DNA from: Conchocele bisecta
Lineage: Eukaryota > Mollusca > Bivalvia > Lucinida > Thyasiridae
Assembly (NCBI GenBank): GCA_029237695.1
Contig: CM055267.1
Coordinates: 7,772,036-7,836,035 of the forward strand
Direction: 5' to 3'
Length of the DNA stretch: 64,000 nt
Below, piece by piece: positions 1 to 10,290 of this stretch. How positions within the stretch are numbered: the first letter of the stretch is position 1; every line of letters begins with the position of its first letter. The position numbers and the translations under genes were made by a program. The notes below the pieces were generated by a model that saw only the letters and a list, made by a program, of their open reading frames with translations, was not told the origin of the DNA and ran no database searches.

Positions 1-29
1 CATTTTAGTCGTAGGAAGTTTAGTGAACG
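1..29. repeat. Fold-back family A, fragment at window edge
   Basis: The first bases match the right terminal arm of family A (CATTTTAGTCGTA..GAAGTTTAGTGAA). The rest of the copy lies outside the window. Confidence 0.7.
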
Positions 30-577
30 CGCACCTGAAATACTGTAGTACCGGAAATACGGGATACTTTCCGCAAATGACGTCAGAAATGACGACATTT
101 ACAGCGAAAGTAAGGAATAATAGCATTCTACTTTTATTCTGCAATTTCTGCCAACTTGCTATATCATTTATTGAAAATATTACATGTACAATTCTATAAG
201 CCACGGTTACAGGAATGTACGGTTTCTAGTGTCGGTGAGTGTAAGCCGCTTCTGTCGTGAGAACCCAGTGTAGCCCCGCCCCCGCCATAGCAACCAGCGT
301 GCATGTCAGCCAATGGAGACACGATCCCCCCAGTCCACCAGAGAGGGCGGTAGTGTAGGGGATTGAGCTAATTGTTACATTTCAGGGCCATGAAGTTTGC
401 GTGCCGACGAAATTCTACGCTGATGGGGCCGTAATGACTCCCTAAGGGCCAGGCGAATATAACTCATTTATCTAGGCAAATCCAATAAATTAATCTGAAA
501 CAAGTGACATTCTCTCAATATCAGTGGAACACTGGTAATCAAAGCAATGACATCCGTGTTAATGGACGCTCAGTAAG
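30..577. other. Non-coding stretch with a GC-rich, promoter-like patch
   Basis: No credible exon is visible. At 274-286 there is a CCCCGCCCCCGCC GC-box run, directly followed by GCCATAGCAAC (284-294), which resembles half of an RFX X-box. A CCAAT pentamer lies at 310-314. These could be promoter elements, but no adjoining first exon was found, so this is only a compositional observation. Confidence 0.2.
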
Positions 578-643
578 ACAACAGCCCGCGTCAACCAACA
601 CCACACAACCGGTTGTGTGGTGTTGGTTGACGCGGATTGTTGT
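578..643. repeat. Perfect-centre palindrome, 33-bp arms
   Basis: The two 33-bp arms meet without a loop at 610/611 (core CACACAACCGGTTGTGTG) and differ at two positions. A frame across it carries mirrored residues and is not a gene. It may be a tiny fold-back insertion. Confidence 0.8.
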
Positions 644-944
644 CACGGCAACGATCGCTCCCGCCGAGGCTTTGCCGAAAACTTTAACCAACAAATTTAA
701 CCCGGACGCACGTAGGCCAAAATGCCGACTATATCGTGCGACAACAAACCATGTTATATAGTTATGGGTTTAAAAATACCATCAGACTATCACAAATAAA
801 GATAATTCAGTTCAATGCAAATGGCAGGTATGAAAACAAAGTGAATGGGTCTAACGTCCCAGCAACAGTAATTTAGGGAAGGGACCTCGGTTTCAAGTGT
901 CATCCAAAATACCAGGGAATGGAAATATAAAAGTATTGTTTGAT

Positions 945-1022
945 ACCTAAGGCGAGGTTTGAACCCGCAACCTCCAGAAAGGAAGTCAAGTGTTCTAACC
1001 GATAGGACACAACTACCTGGGT
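945..1022 (-). repeat. tRNA-derived sequence (probable SINE head)
   Basis: Read on the minus strand this is tRNA-sized (78 nt). The 7-nt ends ACCCAGG and CTTAGGT pair with one mismatch and one wobble. A T-arm GCGGGTTCAAACCTCGC contains a good B box (GGTTCAAACCT), and CTATCGGTTAGAACAC resembles a D-arm. The anticodon arm folds only with a 5-nt loop, so a functional tRNA is unlikely and a tRNA-derived SINE head or tRNA pseudogene fits better. The body of the element, if any, would lie leftwards. Confidence 0.5.
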
Positions 1023-1174
1023 ACAAACAGATAATAATGCTACAACAGAAACATGGCAAATATCATTGCCGCTGTTTTGGTCAGTAGCGAATGGAAAACG
1101 CCGACACAACAGATGGCAGAAATTGCACGAGGACATACTGGACGAAGATTGGATGGGAATGTTTCTGTGAAACA

Positions 1175-1418
1175 GGGGCCCGTTTCACTAAACTTCGTAC
1201 GACTAAAATCTTCGTAAGTGCAAATTTAGGATCGTCTGGAAAGTTCAATTGATGGATTTACATTTATTGAGCATAGGCTGCATATGCAGCCTATGCTCAA
1301 TAAATGTAAATCCAATCATTGTTTACAAGAAAAAAATGTTTAAAGTGAAATTCACAGATTATTATAATTTTGCACTTACGAACATTTTAGTCGTAAGAAG
1401 TTTAGTGAAACGGCCCCC
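1175..1418. repeat. Fold-back MITE, family A (complete)
   Basis: Ends read GGGGCCCGTTTCACTAAAC and its inverse. The arms continue through TTCGTACGACTAAAAT and TGGATTTACATTTATTGAGC to a perfect central palindrome, GCATAGGCTGCATATGCAGC and onward. The family recurs about eleven times in the window at roughly 240 bp per copy. It has no coding capacity, and its transposase source is unknown. Confidence 0.9.
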
Positions 1419-2186
1419 AGCAAAGGGATAAACAAGATCGAAGCCATTACTACTTTGTTACAACTGCTGGTAAAATATAAATATTTTGAAATCCATGAAT
1501 TGAAGTACAAATAACTATTTTCTTCTGTCTTCCTTTATATACATGCTAGTTGCGCCGATCTATATATTATTCGTTATTTTTTATATAATTTTATTTAGCA
1601 TAAATGATAAATAAAATTATGTAAAAAAGCAACAAATAAATCAGTATGCCATTATGTGGCAAGATAACGGCGGAATAGAGGACGTGTTACACATCTGGCC
1701 GCCCAGTGTAGCTATGCCGGGCAATCAATCATCGACGTTTACGGCCAACAGGTGCCGACACTTGTTTAAGACGTTCGCACGGGCTTTAATGCCTTCTTTA
1801 CAATTTGTCATGTTTATTTATGAATATTTTAACATAATTAATGAAAACAATAGTACTTACATTCACAGCAATACGAGTCGTGTCACGAGAAAACACGCAC
1901 GAGCGGAAACATGATAGCAACGGTTTTTGGTTAGGTAACAGTATGAAATGTCAGCTCTCGTGTCGCGTTGCAATCTGCACGTGCCTACAGGTCACGTGTG
2001 TGATTGCGTTAAATGGAACGTAAGATTCTGCAGCATCGGTGCACATCTGGGTAGTACGGTCCACCATAAACTGTAATACCGGGAGAGGTTCTCGGTTTTA
2101 AGTGTGACAGATATGGCACAGACAAACAAGGCCATGTTGTATAGCTACCATAGTTACGTGTGTCTGTCACCGCACACACATTGTCT
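1419..2186. other. Intergenic, nothing recognised
   Basis: AT-rich sequence with only short random frames. I see no repeat family, exon or RNA signature. Confidence 0.6.
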
Positions 2187-2340
2187 CGAGTATGTGAGAC
2201 AAGCCGTGTGATTTTGTAGCACAGAAGATGTGCGATATCTCGTGAAAAATATTTACAACACTCACGATATTTTCCGTAAATGACAAATAAATTGCTCATT
2301 TGCTAAGGTACAGAATCGCATGGTTTGTCTCGTATGCTAA
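2187..2340. repeat. Inverted-repeat element, family K
   Basis: Outer arms GTATGTGAGACAAGCCGTGT and the inverse of GCATGGTTTGTCTCGTATGC flank an inner inverted pair TATCTCGTGAAAAATATTTAC / ATATTTTCCGTAAATG. The same ends recur at 2661, 8312 and 9485. Confidence 0.65.
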
Positions 2341-2344
2341 TAAT

Positions 2345-2347
<3 letters not shown>

Positions 2348-2389
<42 letters not shown>
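2348..2389. repeat. (GA)n microsatellite
   Basis: About 21 GA dinucleotides with one interruption, immediately right of the family K copy. Confidence 0.95.
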
Positions 2390-2479
2390 GTTTCACTGTA
2401 TTATATTACCAGGTATACGTCGTAAAATGTGAGCCACCGGATACATCTGACTATAGCCTATATAACAACAAGATGACAG

Positions 2480-2520
2480 AGGCCCGTTTCACTAAACTTC
2501 GTAAACTAAGAAGTTCATAC
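2480..2520. repeat. Family A terminal remnant
   Basis: GGCCCGTTTCACTAAACTTC is followed by diverged sequence. Only one terminus is left. Confidence 0.6.
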
Positions 2521-2660
2521 GAGCAATATTTAATTTGAGCATCAACATTTTAACATTTACACCGACAGCCGAGAAATGTGGATGTGTTCACCTGTAATGA
2601 TGTCTGTATAGGTGCAAACTGGTAACGTTAGTTTCACCACGTGAATATGAGAAGCAAACT

Positions 2661-2810
2661 CATATGAGATACGCCATGTGAAAAATGTGTCAACTTTTGA
2701 TGGCGTCAAGTGAAATGGCGTCAAAAGTTGACAAAAATGCCAGAGTAAACGTATTTAATGAAATTACGCAGATGTCCGAAGGTACACAATCACATGGCTT
2801 GTCTCATATG
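2661..2810. repeat. Inverted-repeat element, family K, with inner hairpin
   Basis: Outer arms CATATGAGATACGCCATGTG and CACATGGCTTGTCTCATATG. An inner hairpin 2689-2732 is built on TGTCAACTTTTGA. The segment AAATTACGCAGATGTCCGAA is shared with the copy at 9485. Confidence 0.7.
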
Positions 2811-2822
2811 ATGATTTCGTTT

Positions 2823-3463
2823 AATATGTACTGATTTCATAAGAAACGAGGATATGTGTCTCGTTACTTTTGAAACCAGTCAACGTAACACGCATGTTAG
2901 ATGCTAGATATTGTACAGCTTCACACATTGAAGTTGTTTTCTGTAGCGGTCTCAGATCCATGTTTATAACCGTGTATTACGGTTTTCTACACACTGTGTT
3001 ATTACACTGCCTGCGTATACAATGCCCATTACATGCAACACACTTTGGTCTACGTATGTAAATTCCAAATACACATACACGTATATGCCGCTGTCATCTT
3101 CCAGCTGGATCCTATGATGCAGATGTAATTATATGTGCATGTAAGGTGGTGGGTTCCGCCGACTTGACTAACGACGGTGCACCCAGAGTATATGGAGAGA
3201 CAGATACGGCAGTCAGACGCTCTTGAAGTGTCATTATGAACGTGATCACCCGGTGCCCCGTGCTGGGGGTGCCCGCAATCAAACACGGGCACGGAACTCG
3301 GAGTCGCGGGCGGAGTGGTGGCCCTGACTGAATAAACGGGTCTTATGGAGGTCAGTCTGGCTCATGTCTAGTCATCTCTAGTCCAGCACTGATAGTGCGC
3401 TTATGTGCTCTGATTAGGACCTATACTGTTTGTTACACGCGTGATGCATTGAGTGAATGGCCA
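2823..3463. other. Intergenic, nothing recognised
   Basis: No repeat family or coding signal identified in this stretch. Confidence 0.6.
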
Positions 3464-3512
3464 CCAGTGTAGACCTTGATCAGACTGCGCACATGATATA
3501 GGTCTACACTGG
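3464..3512. repeat. Short hairpin, family E
   Basis: CCAGTGTAGACC..TGATCAGACTGCGC ends in GGTCTACACTGG. Better copies with full GATCAGACTGC arms lie at 13926-13980 and 15298-15353. Confidence 0.6.
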
Positions 3513-4157
3513 TCTCCAATCCCATACGCCCCATTTCTCCAGTCACAACCACATTTACGTTGCTCAAAGTGTACAACCTAAAGAATCGCTAAAAATAGAC
3601 ATCATGGCGAACACTGTTGGACCAAACAAACTGTGAATCCGCGGAGAACGGTCTGCTTCTACACTGGCCACAAAGACATTCCGTCCATTTCCCCGTGACG
3701 TGACACATACAGGGTCTTACAAAAACTCGACACACGTGTCCCAGCACCGCCATAATTAGTAGGACGACACGACATTGCAAAACATGGCATTAAACGAATT
3801 ATGTTGTACATTGTCTTGACATCGTTTGTAATAAGTACTAAAAGTACACGATTGTAACGACATGCGTGGTGCATGGCGAATCGACCGGTGGATCGGGGTG
3901 GTCGGTTTGGACGGGTTTCACTGTCAGTCAGATGTGTGTTTGGCTGCAGATTTCCGCTTTACATGCAACGGGTTCTCTATATCGCTACACCGCAATCAAC
4001 GGTATATATTTCCAGAATCAGGTTTCAGTTTCGAGTATTAACATTTAGCTTTATCCCGTCAACACAGTGCGTATGTGCCGTGAAACATGTTTGATGGTGG
4101 CTCCGCTGGGGTTATATTTTTGCATTTTACAGCCATTTGTAAGTGTTGACGGGATAC
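3513..4157. other. Intergenic, nothing recognised
   Basis: Short frames only; none has a recognisable motif or splice context. Confidence 0.6.
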
Positions 4158-4283
4158 ATAGAATAGTAGGTTAGTGCCGTGAATGGGAAACAATATCTGG
4201 CGCGGCAGAGCCTCGCACATCCCGTTTCCTGAGCCTTGCCAGATATTTTTACCAATTCACGGCACTAACCTACTATTCTCTAT
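4158..4283. repeat. Inverted repeat with about 40-bp arms
   Basis: ATAGAATAGTAGGTTAGTGC at the left returns inverted at 4262-4283. The arms extend through GTGAATTGG-type and ATATCTGG segments around a loop of about 40 nt. It is single copy in the window. Confidence 0.8.
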
Positions 4284-5116
4284 ATAATACGTAGGACGGT
4301 TAGATTCATTCATACCTCGCTATATTCTTAATGAGAGGAAAGGCAACAATATTAGATAAACTATTATCATAAACTCACATACTAGAGTGTGTAACAGCAA
4401 CTTTCTTAGGTCACCCCTCCACGATGAAGGAAGAAAACAAAGAAATCTCCAAACGCAAATTTGGAACAACTACTCCATCATAACTAGTATGTAATGCGTT
4501 GTAATGTAATTAGAGCTGGTCTGGATACTCAGAACTAGTGGGACAATTGCTCTGTTGGACAAGTTTTAGTGGCACAATCTCCACTACACTGGACAGGCTG
4601 ACGTCCGCTAGGGGTGGGTTCCACTGTACATATACGGATCTCCTGTGAGTGGGACCGGGGCGGGGACGAGGGCGGGGGCTATATTCAGATCACAGTAGTG
4701 TGTCTATTACCCCCACTCATACCCACAGCAATACAGTGCTAATTGGAACTGTCTAGTCGATGAGTGGTCACAACATATACTTTTGAGAAGTAAGAAAAAT
4801 AGCGAACATTATTGTTCAGTCCCCATGGGCTAGATCAAATGAGAACATCGACTATTCATAACGAAAAATAGAAAATTAGTCCTCGCGGCTCCCGTAATAA
4901 TATATAAATAAAGTTTGAAATGCCATCAGTACAGGAAGATCAAATGAAACATTTTTATGGAACACCCTGTATTGTATATTGCATAACGTAAGTAGCAATG
5001 GCATGTTCGTTAGTGGTACTAAAGTATTAAATCTAGATGAAATATTTGCCACCGAAGATCAAAGGCCGATACATATTGCCATCCTCCAGTCACCAGTACA
5101 TCAGTTAATGCTTGTA
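4284..5116. other. Intergenic with isolated GC boxes
   Basis: Two GC-box-like runs (GGGGCGGGG and GGGCGGGGG) lie at 4657-4678. Nothing else is recognised. Confidence 0.5.
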
Positions 5117-5338
5117 CACCATCGCCTGCGCGAATCTTGCCAATTCTTGTCAATTGCTTTATTTGGAGAAAAAACACACCTTGAATATTGTGTTTTAAAT
5201 CAAGCAGATTGATTGACTGAGCATGAGCTGTGCTACAGCTCATGCTCAGTCAATCAAGCTGCTTTATTGCGAGTTGAGATTGCCAGTAGATGTTCAGAAA
5301 CGTTGATATCATGGCAAGTTTAACGCAGGCGGTTGTGT
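5117..5338. repeat. Fold-back element, family J
   Basis: Ends ACCATCGCCTGCGCGAAT and, inverted, the segment around TTTAACGCAGGCGGTTGT. The centre is a strong palindrome, GATTGACTGAGCATGAGCTG/inverse. Related copies lie at 15737, 30571 and 52988. Confidence 0.8.
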
Positions 5339-5502
5339 ACAAACTCCCGCCATCAAGCCAACATAATACAATGGTATCACGCATTTGGAAACTAAACCTC
5401 GGGTACATCTTCGAAAATTCTAGAAACGTTCTGCAACCAATTACGGCAAAGTGAAGATATTGAAAGTTAAATGACACTTTTGTTCCGCCCTGGCCATCAC
5501 CA

Positions 5503-5745
5503 GGGGCCCGTTTCACTAAACTTCTTACGGCCAAAATGTTCGTAAGTCCAAATTTAGGATCGTCTGGAGATTTAAATTGATGGATTTACATTTATTGAGC
5601 ATAGGCTGCATATGCAGCCTATGCTCAATAAATGTAAATCCAATAATTGTTTTCAAGAAAACACTGTTAATGGGAAATTTACAGACTATCATAATTTTGC
5701 ACTTAAGAACATTTTAGTCGTACGAAGTTTAGTGAAACGGCCCCC
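5503..5745. repeat. Fold-back MITE, family A (complete)
   Basis: Same ends and central TGCATATGCA palindrome as the copy at 1175, 243 bp long. Frames crossing it on either strand are mirror images and not genes. Confidence 0.9.
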
Positions 5746-6007
5746 TGTATACCTAACTTCTGCTAGATTCCTCAACCTAAATAGGGACCACTGTACATGT
5801 AGATACAATAGACGACGCAAAATAATAGATGCAAATAAACTGAAGGTAGTAAAAAATACAACTAATAAATAAATGCACGCATCACAATGAAGAAGGCATA
5901 AAGTATATTTTATAAAGACACATTAAATGTTGCAAATCTAACTCACATAATAATAACTTATCACGAGAAATGAGACACCGGATGTGAAACAGTGAAACAT
6001 ATAAACA
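5746..6007. other. Short spacer between two family A copies
   Basis: AT-rich; nothing recognised. Confidence 0.6.
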
Positions 6008-6743
6008 GGGACCCGTTTCACTAAATTCGTACGACTAAGATGTTCGAAAGTGTAAATATAGGATAGTCTGGAAATTTAAATTGATAGATTTACATTTATT
6101 GAGCATAGGCTGCATATGCAGCCTATGCTCAATAAATGTAAATCCTTTAGTTGTTTACAAGAAAACAGTGTTAAAGGTACAAGCCCACTCAGCAGGCACA
6201 AATATTCTTAATATGAGAGACATCATCTGAGACATTTTCTGCCAAAATACACATCCATTCACCATTACCTCGCGTATTGATTGGCATTATTATACATTTT
6301 AACTTTCCACACTGATATCAGGGGCGATAACCGTGTTTCCTTAAAATGTTAACGGACATTACTATTTATTCTCTTTATTTATCTTTTGATGTGCAATGAT
6401 AATAATTTATAATCTATCAAAAATAAAAAAATTTCAGGTGACGCATTTAATTAGTATAAATAATTAAACAATATCATGCCTTATTTGCATATGAAAATAG
6501 TCTGATACCACCGCGCGTCACTATGAGTAAAATAAATATTACTAAATGGTTATATCTGTATAGCGGGCACTCGTAATTTTAGAAGTGGTGGAATAGTGAC
6601 ACAATTATACACTTATTGAATTCCTATAAAGAACAGTTTGTGTCTACTGAGTGGGCATGTACCTTTAATGTGAAATTTACAGACTGTCATAATTTTGCAC
6701 TTACGAAAATTTTAGTCGTACGAAGTTTAGTGAAACGACCCCC
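6008..6743. repeat. Family A copy split by a family B insertion
   Basis: The left arm and central palindrome (6008-6170) and the right arm (6669-6743) are separated by 490 bp of family B plus the duplicated TTAA. Intact family A copies read GTTAATGTGAAATT across this point, so the empty site is known and family B is the younger element here. Confidence 0.9.
6175..6664. mobile_element. TTAA-flanked MITE, family B (complete)
   Basis: Ends AGGTACAAGCCCACTCAG and its inverse CTGAGTGGGCATGTACCT are flanked on both sides by TTAA (6171-6174 and 6665-6668). TTAA duplication is typical of piggyBac and Kolobok superfamilies, so it is probably mobilised by one of these. No coding capacity. Other copies: 7413-8177 and a fragment at 22862. 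Confidence 0.85.
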
Positions 6744-6853
6744 AGTATAATTATACTTGGACATACGTGTATTTCAAATGTAATAACTAAAACGCAAACC
6801 AGTACAACTCACAGTTTCAGCATACATGTGTTTATGCAATTAAATGCGTTACC
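6744..6853. other. Spacer
   Basis: AT-rich; nothing recognised. Confidence 0.5.
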
Positions 6854-6953
6854 AAATACTTATCACGTGTTTACATTTAAATACTTATCACGTGTTTACA
6901 TTTAAATACTTATCACGTGTTTACATTTAAATACTTATCACGTGTTTACATTT
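6854..6953. repeat. Tandem repeat, 25 bp x 4 identical
   Basis: Four exact copies of a 25-bp unit (core ACTTATCACGTGTTTACA). Each contains a CACGTG E-box palindrome. The array directly abuts the TTAA-ended element that starts at 6952. Confidence 0.95.
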
Positions 6954-7332
6954 AAAGGGGCATATCAGGATTTTTTTTAAAAACTATAAAAATTAAAAAG
7001 TGTTTTCATCATGACCCTGTATAAGGTTTAATTGAAGATATATGACGATACTTGGACCGCTCGGTTGTTTCTGTTTTCACACATATAGGTGGTACATATA
7101 TATAGGTGGTACATATATATAGGTGGTACATATATATCGGAGTTTCTATTCTGTTGCGTTCAACAATATCTTTATATTATTTTTTTCTTTTAACAAAATC
7201 TTGAAACATTATTTTCAGCGGTCCTAATATCGTCATATACCTTCAATGAAACCACTTTACACAGGGCCATGATGAAAACACGTTTGTATTTGTTATAGTA
7301 TTTGTCATCAAAATCCTGATATGCCCCTTTAA
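6952..7332. mobile_element. TTAA-ended inverted-repeat element, family T
   Basis: Starts TTAAAGGGGCATATCAGGAT and ends with its inverse. Inner arms around ATATCGTCATATAC and the TGATGAAAACAC/GTTTTCATCATGACC pair extend the symmetry, so the whole is a long fold-back. It contains three 17-bp copies of TATAGGTGGTACATATA (about 7085-7135). The TTAA at both ends fits piggyBac-type target sites. Confidence 0.75.
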
Positions 7333-7412
7333 ACCTGAAGATACAGAAGAAAGAAGTACGAAGGACGTTTTATTACGGGAATAACATCAGGCCGTCCAAA
7401 TATCGACATTTG

Positions 7413-8177
7413 TTACATGCCCACTCAGTAGGCACAACATGTTCTTTATATCAGAGACATTATCCGAGACATGTTCTGGCAAAATAACCATTCATACACC
7501 ATTACCCCACGTATTGATTGGAATTGTTATACATTTTATATCAGACGTAAATTTCCACACTGATACCAGGGGCGATAACCGTGTTTCCTTAAACTGTTAA
7601 CGGAAATTACTATTTGTTCTCTGTATTCACATTTTTGATGTGCAATGATCATCCATGTACTTTATAATCTGTCGAAAATATTATAGGAATGAATGGCCTA
7701 TATCCCCGATAAATTCCACAAAAAGGCCATTCATTCCTTATAATTCCAGCATTTGAAATAAATTCATCAAGAAAATGTGTTTATTTTCCGTTTTCTTAAG
7801 AATTATTTTAACTGCGCCTGACGGTTACGGAAAGTAGTTCGGCATGGAGTTTACTGGGATATAAATTCTGGACAAAGACTTGCTACGGACCAATCAAATG
7901 TTAGGGAATTGTGTAAATATTTTTGTGCTGGAATTATTATTTTTTCGTGTGATGCATGTAATTAGTGTAAATAATTAAAAATTATCATGCCTCATTTGCA
8001 TATGAAAATAGCCTGATACAGCCGCGAGTCACTCTCAGTAAAATAAATGTACCTAAATAATTATATCTGTAAACCAGGGCCCTCGTAATTTTTAGAACTG
8101 GTGGAATAATCACATAATTATACACTTATTTAATTCCTGTAAAGAACATATTGTGCCTACTGAGTGGGCATGTACCT
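7413..8177. mobile_element. TTAA MITE, family B, carrying a family C insertion
   Basis: ACATGCCCACTCAGTAGGCA at the left and its inverse at the right; TTAA follows at 8178. The interior aligns with the copy at 6175 except for the extra block 7682-7939, which is family C. The left terminus lacks the outermost AGGT. Confidence 0.75.
7682..7939. repeat. Bipartite element, family C, short form
   Basis: A hairpin (GGAATGAATGGCC .. GGCCATTCATTCC, 7684-7740) is joined to a roughly 200-bp unit bounded by TAATTCCAGCA and TGCTGGAATTA. Longer relatives lie at 13343 and 58625. Confidence 0.75.
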
Positions 8178-8311
8178 TTAATTGGAGGATGTCAGCACAT
8201 TCATAGATAGGCAAACAAGTAAAATATCAACAATATTTGCCGTCCGACATTACTGCTATAAGAGCGTAAAAGTATTTAACTGCCGTACATATGTGTATCT
8301 ATGTACACACA

Positions 8312-8552
8312 TACAATGAGGCAAGCCATGTGAGTTTATATATTAGAAAATGTACGGTGTTTTCATGAAAAATATGTACAAAGACTGTGATCTTCTACTT
8401 GAATGACATCTAAAGTTGACGAACTTTTCATAGCAAATGCGGAATCTGCATTTGCTATGAAATGTTCGTCAACTTTCGACAACATTTACGGAAATATCAT
8501 ATTTTGTTGAAATATTTATTAGGTACAAAATCACTTGGCTCGTCTCAAATGA
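8312..8552. repeat. Family K element with a near-perfect inner hairpin
   Basis: Outer ends match TGAGGCAAGCCATGTGA and the inverse of CACTTGGCTCGTCTCA. The inner hairpin 8412-8476 has 30-bp arms (AAAGTTGACGAAC..TTTGCTATGA). Confidence 0.75.
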
Positions 8553-9092
8553 TTTTCTGGTAAATAAGTGGTAATATACGCTGCATATGAAAGATTGCTG
8601 GGAAATATTTCAAATAATATACAACAAGCACGGTATATAATACGCGGACAACAGTCCACAGTCTTCAACGGGGCACAAACGTGCGCTCCATGGTTAACAG
8701 TGTACGGTCCCATACGGAAGTCCATAGACAAAATAAATTTCTAGAAAATAGAATTCATATGAAGCATAATTCTCGCAAGTCAGAAACGCCAACAATTGCT
8801 CAGATGGAAGTTCCAGCAAGATAACTAGATGCACATAAAACTACGATACAGGGAAGCCTGACGTCAATGTTATCAACTTAGAACGGTCAGCGGGCAAATA
8901 AATACAATACAACCGAGCGACCTGAGACATGGATCTACATTGGTATCGCAACTCCCGTTTGCTTAAATAACAAACAAAATGATACTCATTAAAACGATAT
9001 TTTTATTCTTAGGAAATGTTTCAAGTTTTAGATAGTTTTACTGATCTAATGATATCACGATCGAGAGTGTCACGAAGTCCGTTTGAACATGA
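8553..9092. other. Intergenic, nothing recognised
   Basis: AT-rich, no exon or known repeat seen. Confidence 0.6.
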
Positions 9093-9276
9093 CACAGACA
9101 GTTTGTACCATTCTAAAAGGAACGTCGAAAAGAAAAGAAAGTAACATTTTATTAATATTAATAAAATGTTACTTTCTTTCCTTTTCGACGTTCCTTTTCG
9201 AACGGTACAAACTGATATTAATAAAATGTTAATTTCTTTCCTTTTCGACCTTCCTTTTCGAATGGTACAAACTGTC
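9093..9276. repeat. Inverted repeat with a duplicated right arm
   Basis: The left arm CAGTTTGTACCATTC..GGAACGTCGAAAAG mirrors 9150-9212. The right arm is then repeated once more (9213-9276) with a few changes, giving one inverted and one direct copy of about 65 bp. A smaller palindrome (GTCAGACAAACAG) follows at 9289-9324. Confidence 0.85.
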
Positions 9277-9484
9277 TGTGTCGTATATCGTCAGACAAAC
9301 AGGATACATATCTGTTTGTCTGACAATATGTTTAGAACAGGCTGTACATATTCGTCGTGCGCCAGTCAGGTTTGGATGGGTTTCAATCCTATCATACACG
9401 GGGTGTGCGCCCATGGGTGTGGTGTATTAATCCATCTAACGAATACTTACATGGACAAATTTCAATTGAGATGAGATGTACGTA

Positions 9485-9725
9485 CGTATATGAGACACGC
9501 CATGTGATGTTGTACCTTCGGACATCTGCGTAATTTCATTAAATACGTTTACAAAATTTACAATATATTTCATAAATAAAGTCAAAAGTTGACATGCATG
9601 TACTCCGAGAATTTTGTCAACAGTTGAAGCCATTTAAGGAAAATATTGTAAATTTTGTGAACGTATTTCATAAAATTACGCAGATGTCCGAAGGTACACA
9701 ATCACATGGCATGTTTCATATGTAT
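9485..9725. repeat. Long inverted-repeat element, family K
   Basis: Best copy of family K: arms of about 80 bp from TATGAGACACGCCATGTGAT through CTTCGGACATCTGCGTAA to AAATTTACAATAT. The inner part has a GTCAAAAGTTGACA motif. Confidence 0.8.
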
Positions 9726-10052
9726 AAATAAATGCGATGGTGGCAGCCCGTTTGGCCAATATATCCGACCGTCAACGTCGACACACGAAGCCATGTACTT
9801 GTATTCCATTCCAGTTACTTAGGTGTGAAAGGATTAATGTATCAGAAATCAGAAAGTAATCAAAACTTCTGTGTCGAAATGAGATCAAACATTCAGGGAA
9901 ACATACACTAAATACAAGAAATTGCCTATTTACAGTAAATGACATTTTAAATATACGTTTATGTGTCAGCCATGCATTAGGTTCGTACCTGACACCTACA
10001 ACCCGTGTGGTGTACCGGGTAGACCACGCCCACTAGCGGGGACCAGTATTAC
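9726..10052. other. Probable start of intron 1 of the gene at 10053-10290
   Basis: Begins, on the minus strand, with the GTAATA donor. No downstream exon was recognised anywhere between here and the left edge of the window. Confidence 0.4.
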
Positions 10053-10290
10053 CTTTGATCCTGCCTGCCTTCCGGGCAAACAGGCTGGCACAGTTGGCCT
10101 GTTGCAGGGCGTACATGCCGTAGGGAGGCGTCATCGCGGGCATCGAGCTGTAACGGCAGGCGGGCACCTCGCCTACGCCCTGGTAGGCACACGAGTTGCT
10201 GAAGTCACCCGGGGCGTAGTTGAAGCCCTGCTTGTTGTATGGGTGCTGGTAGGAGTAGGGCATGGAGTCGCCGAAGTATAACATGTCCAT
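10053..10290 (-). CDS. Putative first coding exon of an unrecognised regulatory-type protein
   Basis: The frame opens at ATG 10290 with G at -3 and +4, a favourable start context; a second ATG follows at 10284. It encodes 79 residues plus one base and ends at a clean donor, AAAG|GTAATA (phase 1), so the protein continues in an exon I could not find. An in-frame GTG upstream is ignored. The peptide is rich in Tyr (9), Met, Pro, Gln and Ser, begins MDMLYFGDSMPYSYQHPY and ends in a basic stretch, FARKAGRIK. This composition is typical of N-termini of homeobox and similar developmental transcription factors, and GDFSNSC faintly recalls paired-like proteins such as Phox2. That is inference only; no DNA-binding domain is visible. 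A CACGTG box lies at 10410, about 120 bp upstream. It could also be a chance frame, but base composition and codon use differ from the AT-rich surroundings. Confidence 0.5.

Noticed and set aside
6854..6953. CRISPR-like array
   Set aside because: Units are contiguous, without unique spacers; the genome is eukaryotic. The same reasoning excludes the other tandem arrays.
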